Assembly: GCA_003446775.1 (NCBI GenBank)
Contig: DMCH01000058.1
Span: forward strand, 2,407 to 8,049
DNA: 5,643 nucleotides
Direction of reading: 5' to 3'
DNA from: Chloroflexota bacterium
GTDB taxonomy: Bacteria > Chloroflexota > Dormibacteria > Dormibacterales > Dormibacteraceae
A program made the position numbers and the translations under genes. Positions 1-5,604 of the stretch are shown here, piece after piece. The notes below the pieces were generated by a model, which ran no database searches, had not been told where the DNA came from, and saw nothing but the letters and a program-made list of their open reading frames with translations. Position 1 is the stretch's first letter; the number at the start of each line of letters is the position of its first letter.

Positions 1-144
1 GATCGTGAGGCGTGCCTTCGCCGAATTCGCGAACGGCTGGCCGGCTCAGGTGACGAGCAATACGTGTACAGCGGCGAGGTCGTAATGGCAATTGCCCAAA
101 AAGCCGCCGTTGGCGGGCACACACTGGGAGAGGACGATGGCTGA
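1..144 (+). CDS. Possible 3' end of an upstream gene (partial)
   Basis: Reading frame 1 is open from the window edge to a TGA at 142-144, giving about 47 residues. The stretch RRIRERLAGSGDEQYVYSGE is followed by a short hydrophobic strand (VVMAIAQ). This alternation of a charged helix and a terminal strand is compatible with the C-terminus of a class I SAM methyltransferase or another Rossmann-type enzyme, but I do not recognise the family. Its stop overlaps the ATG of the next gene by 8 nt (137-144), an arrangement typical of translationally coupled genes in one operon. Third codon positions are moderately GC-rich, which fits real coding. Against it, the frame is short and its start is outside the window; frame 2 is also open, but only to a TAA ending at 86. 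This is a weak call. Confidence 0.35.
   Translation, partial: DREACLRRIRERLAGSGDEQYVYSGEVVMAIAQKAAVGGHTLGEDDG
126..130 (+). promoter_or_regulatory. Ribosome binding site of the methyltransferase gene
   Basis: GGGAG lies 6 nt upstream of ATG 137, within GGGAGAGGA. It decides the start in favour of ATG 137. The only upstream in-frame alternative, TTG at 92, has no such signal. It lies inside the possible upstream reading frame, which suggests coupled translation. Confidence 0.6.
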
Positions 145-928
145 CATTCTCAAGTTGGTCGATCTCGACGAGCTTCGCCACCAGGTTCGCGAGAAATATC
201 GCGACGTGGCCGCTGATCCGGGTGGCATTCAGCATGTCCATCATTTCCATACCGGCCGTGCGCACGCGGTTCGGCTGGGCTACCCACCGTATCCTTTGAG
301 CGACCTCCCCGAAGAGGCATGCGAGGCGTTTGCGGGCATGGGCAATCCGTTCTATTGGGGCGGCCCGAAACCCGGCGAAAAGGTTGTCGATCTCGGATCC
401 GGGGGTGGCATGGATTCTCTCCTTGCAGCGCTCTGGGTTGGCAGCGAAGGAAGCGTGGTCGGAGTCGATATGACTCCCGAGATGCTCGAGCGGAGCCGTT
501 CGGTCGCAAAGAAGATGGGGTTGAAGAACGTCGAATTCTGCGAGGGGCTGATCGAGGATCTCCCGGTCGAAGATGGATGGGCTGACGTCGTCATCTCCAA
601 TGGGGTGATCAACCTTTGCCCGGATAAGCTAGGCGTCTACCGAGAGATCTTTCGGGTGCTGAAGCCGGGCGGCCGCATGACAGTGGCGGATATCTGTCTT
701 GAACGCCCCGTTCCCGAGGAAGCCCTGCGAGACATCGATCTCTGGACTGGTTGAATCGCCGGCGCCCTGCCGTGTGCAGGGTGGGAGACGGTAATCACCG
801 GCGCGGGCCTTCTCGGCGTCGAGCTGGCGAATCCGGTCGACGCCTTTGCGGGCGCGAGCGGAGAGGCAAGCGCTAGAGAGTTCGGAACCTTGGGTTACTC
901 AATTCGAGCCCGCAAGCCGTTTGACTAG
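137..928 (+). CDS. SAM-dependent methyltransferase, ArsM/UbiE-like, probable selenoprotein (Sec at in-frame TGA 752-754)
   Basis: This is a class I SAM methyltransferase. The N-terminal region (residues 1-75) is followed by the Rossmann core: motif I VVDLGSGGGMDS at 83-94, the acidic ribose-binding Asp111 in GVDMTPEML, SNGVINLCPDK at 154-164 and RVLKPGGRM at 173-181. These blocks are characteristic of arsenite methyltransferase (ArsM) relatives. ATG 137 is chosen over an upstream in-frame TTG at 92 because GGGAG at 126-130 sits 6 nt before it. The frame meets TGA at 752-754 in DIDLWTG-[TGA]-IAGALP, then runs on to TAG at 926-928. The extra 57 residues include a PVDAFAGASGEA block and a GYSIRARKP ending, both usual C-terminal features of this family. 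ArsM relatives have Cys at the TGA position (WxGCxAGAL), and a SECIS-like hairpin follows, so I read TGA as selenocysteine (residue 206 of 263). Two other ArsM cysteines are replaced: GCGNP is GMGNP (Met68) and SNCVINL is SNGVINL (Gly156). The substrate is therefore uncertain and may not be arsenite. The alternative is a nonsense-mutated gene truncated to 205 residues. Confidence 0.85.
752..754 (+). other. In-frame TGA, predicted selenocysteine codon
   Basis: The codon lies between DLWTG and IAGAL, at the position of a conserved, metalloid-binding Cys in ArsM-type methyltransferases. The frame remains family-like on both sides and there is no frameshift. TGA replacing a conserved redox or metal-binding Cys is the classic signature of a selenoprotein gene. 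The selenocysteine machinery (SelA, SelB, SelC, SelD) is not in this window, so its presence in the genome is unverified. Confidence 0.8.
755..785 (+). promoter_or_regulatory. Candidate bacterial SECIS element
   Basis: Eight nucleotides after the TGA an 8-bp stem forms: CGCCCTGC (763-770) pairs with GCAGGGTG (776-783), including one G-U pair. It closes a 5-nt loop, CGTGT (771-775). CC at 759-760 could extend the helix with GG at 784-785 across a two-base bulge. Known bacterial SECIS elements have a short upper stem and a small loop with a G among its first two bases, about 16-37 nt after the UGA. Here the loop G (772) is the 18th base after the TGA, close to the E. coli fdhF geometry. The hairpin lies within the coding region, as expected for bacteria, and would be bound by SelB. 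Stem strength and loop fit were judged by eye. Confidence 0.72.
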
Positions 929-1055
929 GGTGATTCAGGCCGCCGTCCAGCAGCACGGCTCCAGGACCCGGTTCAACGAGCGGGGTCTGCTTTGGCAAGT
1001 AAACGCATTTGAAAGGATCGCTTGAGACAGCCCAGGCGTATTGCAGGTCAAAAGC

Positions 1056-1068
1056 TGGAGCTTCTCCA
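1056..1068 (-). terminator. Weak candidate terminator of the membrane-protein gene
   Basis: On the minus strand TGGAG-AAG-CTCCA forms a 5-bp stem with a 3-nt loop and is followed by GCTTTTG. It lies about 25 nt past the stop of the membrane-protein gene. The stem is short and the T run has only four Ts, so it is at best a weak intrinsic terminator. Confidence 0.3.
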
Positions 1069-1092
1069 AGAGTCTCCGAATAGCTTGCTAGC

Positions 1093-1788
1093 CTAGCCCC
1101 TCGACCTCAAGCGGCTCTTTGTCCGCCTGAGCAGCAGGCCACTTGTAAGCAGCACCCAAAGCGCGAACAGGATCAGGACGTAGAACCAGTGGTCCCCCTG
1201 CGACATGAAGAAGCCGCTCGTAGCAACGTCAGCGCCGCCGCTAAGGAAGGCCACGCCTACCACCGCCGTAAGCCAACCGTACCAGCGCGGAAAGACGCCA
1301 GACACGAGCGTACCGATCGCAATTGCGATTGCCACGAGCGCTAACGGGAAGTAGATGTAGGCGAGGAGGATGTGCCGAAGCGCGTAGAGGGCCTTGATCG
1401 CCCCAATGTCGCCATCGCTTACAACGCTAAACGCGAGTACGGATAGCAAGGCGCTTTGGATCAGGTTGATGCCGGCAGCCAGAACGACCCCTCCGAAAGC
1501 GGCCACCGCAAGAATTTGTTGGGCGCCTAGCCACAGGCACCGGGCGAGACTGGCTCCGAACACGACCAGCAGGAGAGTCGCCACGGACTCGACGTAGTTG
1601 GCGGCCTGAATAGCGAAGGGCCCCGGATTCGATAGGAAGAGGGATCTGATGGGTTCAATCGGTCCTGTGCTAAAGGGATGATTGCCCCCGGTGCCGTCGC
1701 TGATCACCGTCAGCACCACAAAGAGGAAGCCTGCACCGGCGCCGACCCAGTCCCGATTGTGTTGCACGCCTGGGTTGGCAGGCTGCAT
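1093..1788 (-). CDS. Six-helix integral membrane protein of unknown function
   Basis: The 231-residue protein has about six hydrophobic segments, near residues 14-30, 65-84, 92-112, 138-163, 171-187 and 201-220, and a strongly basic tail (RRTKSRLRSR, 221-230). The positive-inside rule therefore places the C-terminus in the cytoplasm. The first helix follows an NRDWVGAGAGF stretch, and a long loop at about 31-60 (DGTGGNHPF onward) separates helices 1 and 2. I see no catalytic motif, transporter signature or signal peptidase site, and I cannot assign a family. It resembles the small multi-helix proteins of unknown function common in actinobacterial and related genomes. ATG 1786-1788 is the only start available, because an in-frame TGA lies shortly upstream. 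Its ribosome binding site is poor (CCGGGG about 13 nt away). The gene stands alone: it converges with the methyltransferase gene and diverges from the hydrolase gene across a 303-bp gap. Confidence 0.75.
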   Translation of the reverse strand: MQPANPGVQHNRDWVGAGAGFLFVVLTVISDGTGGNHPFSTGPIEPIRSLFLSNPGPFAIQAANYVESVATLLLVVFGASLARCLWLGAQQILAVAAFGGVVLAAGINLIQSALLSVLAFSVVSDGDIGAIKALYALRHILLAYIYFPLALVAIAIAIGTLVSGVFPRWYGWLTAVVGVAFLSGGADVATSGFFMSQGDHWFYVLILFALWVLLTSGLLLRRTKSRLRSRG

Positions 1789-2091
1789 GGCGGAAGCGTA
1801 ACCCCGGAAATATCAAATGTGTGGGACTGCCTTTGGCGGCTGGCTCCACAGCGCAGCCCTCGACGCTGGGGTCGAGTTCGAGTTGATGCACTTATAGCAA
1901 ATACGGGGCATCCGGTGTCTCGTGTGACTTGTCGAGAGTGATCGCACGCTACACCCTCACAGCGCTCAGGATCTTCAGGATCCTGGAAAACATCCGGCGG
2001 CCTCGATAACGTCACCGTCACTCCCGCAATGGGCGCGAACCGCTGCGAGCCCTTGCCTCCGTGAACTGGCTGTCGAGCCGATAATCACGAC
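1789..2091. other. Intergenic region between divergent genes, with repeat copy A and short repeats
   Basis: This 303-bp gap must carry the promoters of the divergent membrane-protein and hydrolase genes, but I see no convincing -35/-10 pair for either. It contains copy A of a 38-bp direct repeat (1873-1910). Two imperfect stems follow: TCTCG 1918-1922 with CGAGA 1933-1937, and the competing CGTGTGA 1921-1927 with TCGCACG at about 1942-1948. There is also a 9-nt tandem (TCAGGATC at 1966-1973 and 1975-1982) ending in the palindrome CAGGATCCTG (1976-1985). Short frames cross the region but none has start signals or family-like composition. Confidence 0.5.
1873..1910 (+). repeat. 38-bp imperfect direct repeat, copy A
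   Basis: This 38-bp stretch matches 2989-3026 at 34 of 38 positions with no gaps. The longest identical run is AGTTGATGCACTT, and both copies end in ACGGGGCA. The mismatches are scattered single substitutions, and similarity ends sharply on the right side. It lies upstream of the alpha/beta hydrolase gene, in the same orientation as copy B downstream of it. Confidence 0.75.
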
Positions 2092-2877
2092 GTGCCGTTC
2101 GTAACCTCGCCTGACGGCGTCCGCCTGAAGTACGAGCTGGAGGGCGAAGGCCCGCCGCTGCTCCTGCACCTCGGCGCCGGCTGCGATTCAGGACTCTGGC
2201 AAGCCGCGGGATATCTGGGTCCGCTATCGAAATCCTACCGGTGCATCCTTTTCGACCACCGTGGGCACGGCGAGAGCGACCATCCTCGCGGCGTCGAGGC
2301 TAACCACATCGATCGGTATGAGGCCGACGTGGTCGCCGTACTGGACCAGATCGGAATCGACAGCACTGCATTCTGGGGCTACTCGGCCGGCATCAGCGTT
2401 GGGCTAAAACTGGCCGATGACCATCCGTCGCGGATCCGCGCGCTGATCGGTAGCGGAGGTATGAGCGAGACATTACCCGAGCAGTACCTCGAGTTCGTTA
2501 CGCGCCGCGTGCCCGAACTACGCGAGCACGCATGGGAGAAAATGATCGCCCGGTTTGACGATCAGGAGCCGGACCCGATTCCGGAGTGGATGAAGCAGCG
2601 GCTCCGCGCCACCGATACGGAACAGTTCATCGACTTTCTCCAAGCGGGGACCAACGCGGGCTGGGACGAGTGGGAAGCGCTGCCGCGGGTGAAGGCCGCA
2701 ACCCTCTTTCTCGCTGGAGAGCTCGAGGATCCGGACGAGGGAACCGCGGCGGCTGCGGCGCGGATGCCGAACGGGAGCCGGGTCAGACTGGCTGGGCTTG
2801 GCCACATCAATGCGTTCCTCAGGAGCGATCTTGCTCTGCCTCACGCGATGGAGTTCTTGGGCCGCCACGCAGCCTGA
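2092..2877 (+). CDS. Alpha/beta-fold hydrolase
   Basis: The 261-residue protein has the usual length and layout of a single-domain alpha/beta hydrolase and no signal peptide, so it is probably cytoplasmic. An N-terminal strand pair (SPDGVRLKYELEGEGPPLLL) leads to an oxyanion-hole loop HLGAG (26-30). FDHRGHGES (54-62) is the typical D-x-RGHG-S block after strand 4. The nucleophile elbow is WGYSAG, with Ser98 as the catalytic serine. His238 in GLGHINAF is the catalytic histidine. The acid is probably Asp213 in LAGELEDPDEG, although the usual GxxD spacing is altered, so this assignment is less certain. The middle segment (130-195, charged and Trp-rich) is the cap and would set substrate choice. 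Relatives include esterases, C-C hydrolases, epoxide hydrolases and non-heme haloperoxidases, and the substrate cannot be read from sequence. Start is GTG 2092, since an in-frame TGA at 2062-2064 leaves no earlier start. No clear ribosome binding site precedes it. Confidence 0.88.
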   Translation: MPFVTSPDGVRLKYELEGEGPPLLLHLGAGCDSGLWQAAGYLGPLSKSYRCILFDHRGHGESDHPRGVEANHIDRYEADVVAVLDQIGIDSTAFWGYSAGISVGLKLADDHPSRIRALIGSGGMSETLPEQYLEFVTRRVPELREHAWEKMIARFDDQEPDPIPEWMKQRLRATDTEQFIDFLQAGTNAGWDEWEALPRVKAATLFLAGELEDPDEGTAAAAARMPNGSRVRLAGLGHINAFLRSDLALPHAMEFLGRHAA

Positions 2878-2932
2878 CCAGGCTCGCGGATCCAGTTTCC
2901 TGTCGAGTACGTCCGCAAATATTGAACCGATC

Positions 2933-2948
2933 CACGTTTTCAAACGTG
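2933..2948. repeat. Short perfect inverted repeat downstream of the hydrolase gene
   Basis: CACGTTT and AAACGTG form 7-bp arms around a TC centre. As RNA it would make a 6-bp stem with a TTCA-type tetraloop. It begins about 55 nt past the hydrolase stop. No T run follows on either strand, so it is not a standard intrinsic terminator. It could be an operator-like site or chance. Confidence 0.35.
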
Positions 2949-2988
2949 CACTGGAATCTACGTGCCGTGGCCTACTCCGGGACCGAGC

Positions 2989-3026
2989 CGAGTTCAAGTT
3001 GATGCACTTTTAGCGAACACGGGGCA
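2989..3026 (+). repeat. 38-bp imperfect direct repeat, copy B
   Basis: This is the partner of 1873-1910, with 34/38 identical bases in the same orientation and the start positions 1116 bp apart. It lies between the convergent hydrolase and cupin genes. The two copies bracket the whole hydrolase gene with its upstream region. Neither copy shows the paired inverted core sites expected of an integron attC. Confidence 0.75.
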
Positions 3027-3064
3027 GGGCGCAGCTATACGGTTCGAGTCCGCGGTAGCGACCA

Positions 3065-3106
3065 CCCCAGAGCTCCTTTTAGGAGAGGCCTTTAAGGGTT
3101 CTGGGG
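3065..3106. other. Long stem-loop between convergent genes
   Basis: CCCCAGAGCTC (3065-3075) can pair with GGGTTCTGGGG (3096-3106) over 11 bp, including two G-U pairs, with seven perfect outer pairs. An alternative inner hairpin, CTCCT-TTT-AGGAG (3073-3085), competes with the inner part of that stem. It sits between the ends of the hydrolase gene (2877) and the cupin gene (3138), where a bidirectional transcription end is expected. Neither strand has a T run after the stem, so a Rho-independent terminator is only partly supported. A structured RNA or a mobile-element remnant is also possible. Confidence 0.45.
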
Positions 3107-3137
3107 ACCATCTGACGTCTCGGGGAGCTTTACAGAT

Positions 3138-3710
3138 CTAGACTTCGGTCGACCCAGGCGCGGGGAGATCCGGACTGTATTCCGAATACCAGGCTCGATA
3201 ACCGCGCGCTCGCGCAGCGGGGCCGAGCACGCGAAACAGAATCGAGAGTGGTGAAGGTACCCACATTTCGTGACGGAATTCGCTCATCAGCGCCGCCAGC
3301 TGCCAGATGTTGGGCACGCCTGAGCGGTGCACGCGACGATCTCTGAATAGTCCGAACGTTGTCTCGAGGAAGATCTCAGTCCGAAAGGCTGGTCGGAATT
3401 CGACTATGGCCGTTAGCTCACTGTCGGCGGCATTCCACCATGCGTGTAAGGCACCATGGGGGATGACAAGCCGCTCACCCTGGCCCAACGTCTTGCTGCG
3501 ACGGAATCCAAGGCGATAACTCAGCGTTCCGTGCTGCACGTCGAAGCTCTCCTGCTGGCGAGGATGCGCATGGGGGAAGGGAACGCGACCACCGACCGGC
3601 ACCACTAGCTGAAGCCGGAGCAGTTCTCCATTGGTGTCCGCTGATGTGTCGAGGAAGGTCATGCGTTCCCCGAACATCGGATCTTCGATTACTTCGCCAC
3701 GGCGCGCCAT
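3138..3710 (-). CDS. Single-domain cupin protein
   Basis: The 190-residue protein is cytoplasmic (no signal peptide) with one cupin barrel at about residues 28-110. Cupin motif 1 is matched in full: Gly41, His47, His49 and Glu54 in GRVPFPHAHPRQQE. So is motif 2: Gly78, Pro84, Gly86, His89 and Asn93 in GERLVIPHGALHAWWN. His47, His49, Glu54 and His89 are the expected metal ligands, so a bound Fe, Mn, Zn or similar ion is likely. The C-terminal part (about 115-180) is helical with a GYRAWYSEYSP ending, as seen in many uncharacterised bacterial cupins. Cupins range from dioxygenases and isomerases to small-molecule sensors, so the reaction cannot be named. ATG 3710 is well supported by GGAGG 7 nt upstream. 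It is the third gene of a kinase-regulator-cupin operon, 17 nt after the regulator's stop, which suggests shared transcription. Confidence 0.88.
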   Translation of the reverse strand: MARRGEVIEDPMFGERMTFLDTSADTNGELLRLQLVVPVGGRVPFPHAHPRQQESFDVQHGTLSYRLGFRRSKTLGQGERLVIPHGALHAWWNAADSELTAIVEFRPAFRTEIFLETTFGLFRDRRVHRSGVPNIWQLAALMSEFRHEMWVPSPLSILFRVLGPAARARGYRAWYSEYSPDLPAPGSTEV

Positions 3711-3717
3711 CTCTCGG

Positions 3718-3722
3718 CCTCC
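3718..3722 (-). promoter_or_regulatory. Ribosome binding site of the cupin gene
   Basis: On the minus strand GGAGG stands 7 nt before ATG 3710, in the 17-nt gap after the response regulator. It is the strongest Shine-Dalgarno match in the window and suggests the cupin is translated efficiently on its own rather than only by coupling. Confidence 0.65.
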
Positions 3723-3727
3723 GCTCC

Positions 3728-4405
3728 TTACTTCTCATTCGAGCGGGCGCCGGGCTTCACCAGGCCGCTCTCGTAAGCCAGCACCACCGCCTGCACGCGG
3801 TCACGCAGCTCTAACTTCATCAGGAGATTCCCGACGTGACTCTTGACGGTTGCCTCTCCCAGGTGCAGCTCTGCCGCGATCTCCGCATTGCTCAAGCCGC
3901 GCGCCACCAGGTGCAGCACCTCAGTCTCTCGCGCCGTCAGGCCATCCAACTGTCGCTTCGCCTCCGGCGAGACGCGAGGCACACTAACAAAGGCTTCGAT
4001 CAAACGTCTGGTCACCGAAGGAGCCAGCAGCGCCTCACCCGCGGCGACCACTTGGATCGCAGCCACCAACTCCTCGGCCGGCGAGTCCTTGAGCAGGAAA
4101 CCGCTGGCGCCCGCCTTGAGAGCCTCGAAGATGTACTCGTCAAGGTCGTACGTGGTGAGCATGAGGATCCTGGGTGAGGGACTCGTCGCGGCGACGATGC
4201 GGGCGGCGGCCTGTAGGCCGTCCAAACGCGGCATGCGGATGTCCATCAGGATCACATGCGGCCGGTGGAGGCGCGCCTTCTCAATCGCTTCAAGGCCGTC
4301 TGCCGCCTCCGCTACGACCTCGATGCCGGCCTCGGCTTCGAGGAGCTTCCGGAAGCCGCTGCGCACCAGTGCCTGGTCGTCGGCAATGAGGACTCGCACA
4401 TTCAC
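3728..4405 (-). CDS. NarL/FixJ-family response regulator
   Basis: This 225-residue DNA-binding transcription regulator is of standard length. The receiver domain (about 3-118) has the acidic pair Asp9-Asp10, the phosphoacceptor Asp55 in LMDIRMPRLDG, the switch Thr84/Thr85 in LMLTTYD and Lys106 in FLLKDS. The LuxR-type helix-turn-helix (about 153-215) has the usual LTARETEVLHLVARGLSNAE start and the recognition-helix sequence ATVKSHVGNLLMKL. All catalytic and switch residues are present, so it should be functional. Phosphorylation by the neighbouring kinase would promote dimerisation and promoter binding. It starts at GTG 4405, overlapping the kinase stop by 4 nt (GTGA), so translation is coupled. 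Target genes are not evident, although the co-transcribed cupin and the operon's own promoter are natural candidates. Confidence 0.95.
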   Translation of the reverse strand: MNVRVLIADDQALVRSGFRKLLEAEAGIEVVAEAADGLEAIEKARLHRPHVILMDIRMPRLDGLQAAARIVAATSPSPRILMLTTYDLDEYIFEALKAGASGFLLKDSPAEELVAAIQVVAAGEALLAPSVTRRLIEAFVSVPRVSPEAKRQLDGLTARETEVLHLVARGLSNAEIAAELHLGEATVKSHVGNLLMKLELRDRVQAVVLAYESGLVKPGARSNEK

Positions 4406-5604
4406 GTCGACACATTCCCCAGCGGTAAGGTCGCGGTGACCAAGAAGCCCCCGCTCTCTTTGGGCCCGGCTTGTAGCGAGCCTCCAACCATCGCAACTCG
4501 CTCTCGCATTCCCACCAGGCCATGGCCGCCGTTCGAGGGCACGCCCTTGGGTGAGCCGCGGCCGTCGTCCACCACCAATAATTCCAGGTGGTCTCCGAAG
4601 TAGCGGAGCGTGACCTCCGCACGCGCGTTGCCGGCGTGCTTGAGAGTGTTCGTCAGGGCCTCCTGGACAATTCGGTATGCGGACAGTTCGACTCCCGCGG
4701 GGACAGGTACGCGGTTTCCCTCGACGTGGAAGGCAACCTGCAGTCCGGCTTCCCGGACTTGGTCGAGCAGGTTGGTCAGATCCGGAAGCCCAGGCTGCGG
4801 CGCGAGCAGGATCGCCTCGTCGGCCTTGCGGAGCACCCCGAGCATCCGGCGCAGCTCGACTAGCGCTTGCCGGCCGGTGCGCTCGATCATCTCGAGTACG
4901 TCCCGGGTCTGGTACTGCTCGTGGCCGAGAACCTTCCGTTCAGCGGCAGCCTGCACCACCATCACGCTGACCGAATGCGCGATTACGTCATGCAGCTCGC
5001 GCGCGATGCGAGTGCGCTCCAGTGCGACGGCAAGCCGGGCGCGTTCGTCGCGCTCTTGCTCGAGCTGTCGAGTCTGGGCGCGTAGAGAAGTTGTGAGGTC
5101 ACGGTAGCGCTGCATGCCCTTCCCGATCAACCACGCGACTGTCAGGACGCTCCCAAAAGTCAACTCGTTGCCCGTCTGCTGGCCACGCAGCACATTCCAG
5201 ATCCACGGGGCGGAGAACAAAACCAGTACGGCAACACCCGCGAGCGTGCGCCAGCCACGTGTGCGCGCCCCGGCGTTGTACGCCAGGATCGGGACGATCA
5301 GGACAGGCGAAAACGGAATCTGCACCCCTGGCGGAAAGAACAGGTAGGCCCATGCCTTATAGACGACTACAAGGGTGATCAGGACGACGAGCGGTGCGCG
5401 CCTGCGGAGCAACATGCCGGTGAGACCCAACACCGAAACCGCCAGGTAAGACAGGCGCTGCGCATTCGTCGGCTGCCGACTACCCGTCCACTGAATGATG
5501 TCGACCGCCATAACAGCGGCTACAGCGAGCGAAGGAAGGACGTCGTACAGCGCCACCGTGCGGAGGTCACGCCGGGCTATTCCGAACACACCCTTAGTGA
5601 ACAC
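4402..5604 (-). CDS. Membrane sensor histidine kinase, DesK/NarL type (HisKA_3)
   Basis: The 400-residue protein has an N-terminal membrane module of five or six hydrophobic segments (about 23-39, 51-66, 70-90, 97-109, 120-139 and 148-161). There is no large external domain, so it probably senses the membrane or something within it. A coiled-coil linker (about 165-200, QLEQERDERARLA) leads to the dimerisation helix with phospho-His205 in ERTRIARELHDVIAHSVSV. The ATPase domain (about 305-397) has Asn319 in the N box EALTNTLKHAG, the G1 box DDGRG (346-350) and the G2 box GGHGLVGMRERV (359-370). This set is typical of kinases paired with NarL-type regulators, and the next gene is one. The start is uncertain. 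GTG 5604 has AAAGGA directly against it, too close for a normal ribosome binding site. The frame stays open to the window edge at 5643, so the true start may lie a little upstream, outside the window. Confidence 0.93.
   Translation of the reverse strand: MFTKGVFGIARRDLRTVALYDVLPSLAVAAVMAVDIIQWTGSRQPTNAQRLSYLAVSVLGLTGMLLRRRAPLVVLITLVVVYKAWAYLFFPPGVQIPFSPVLIVPILAYNAGARTRGWRTLAGVAVLVLFSAPWIWNVLRGQQTGNELTFGSVLTVAWLIGKGMQRYRDLTTSLRAQTRQLEQERDERARLAVALERTRIARELHDVIAHSVSVMVVQAAAERKVLGHEQYQTRDVLEMIERTGRQALVELRRMLGVLRKADEAILLAPQPGLPDLTNLLDQVREAGLQVAFHVEGNRVPVPAGVELSAYRIVQEALTNTLKHAGNARAEVTLRYFGDHLELLVVDDGRGSPKGVPSNGGHGLVGMRERVAMVGGSLQAGPKESGGFLVTATLPLGNVST

Noticed and set aside
137..754. Methyltransferase as a complete 205-residue protein ending at TGA 754
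   Set aside because: The family C-terminus continues in the same frame after the TGA, without frameshift, to 928. A SECIS-like hairpin follows and the TGA replaces a conserved Cys. Truncation or a pseudogene is less likely than selenocysteine.
137..928. Naming the gene arsM (arsenite methyltransferase)
   Set aside because: The fold and motifs are ArsM-like, but two of the three metalloid-binding cysteines are Met and Gly, so the substrate cannot be assumed.
930..1025. Small frame of 31 codons starting at GTG 930 just after the methyltransferase stop
   Set aside because: It has no ribosome binding site and no recognisable motif. Such a short open stretch is expected by chance in GC-rich DNA.
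2518..2997. Minus-strand frame opposite the hydrolase
   Set aside because: It is Arg-rich, lacks domain features and lies antisense to a hydrolase with an intact catalytic Ser and His.
1873..3026. Integron gene cassette with attC sites around the hydrolase
   Set aside because: Neither repeat copy contains the paired GTTRRRY and RYYYAAC core sites, and no integrase gene is visible.
3032..3066. tRNA-like 3' end (GGTTCGAGTCC followed by GCGACCACC)
   Set aside because: The T-arm has a mismatch, the spacing puts CCA out of register, and no matching acceptor 5' strand, D-arm or anticodon arm exists upstream. It could be a decayed fragment, but this is not supportable.
3843..5107. Plus-strand frames opposite the response regulator and kinase (for example 3843-4439 and 4610-5107)
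   Set aside because: They are Ser/Arg-rich antisense shadows of two genes with complete conserved motifs on the minus strand.
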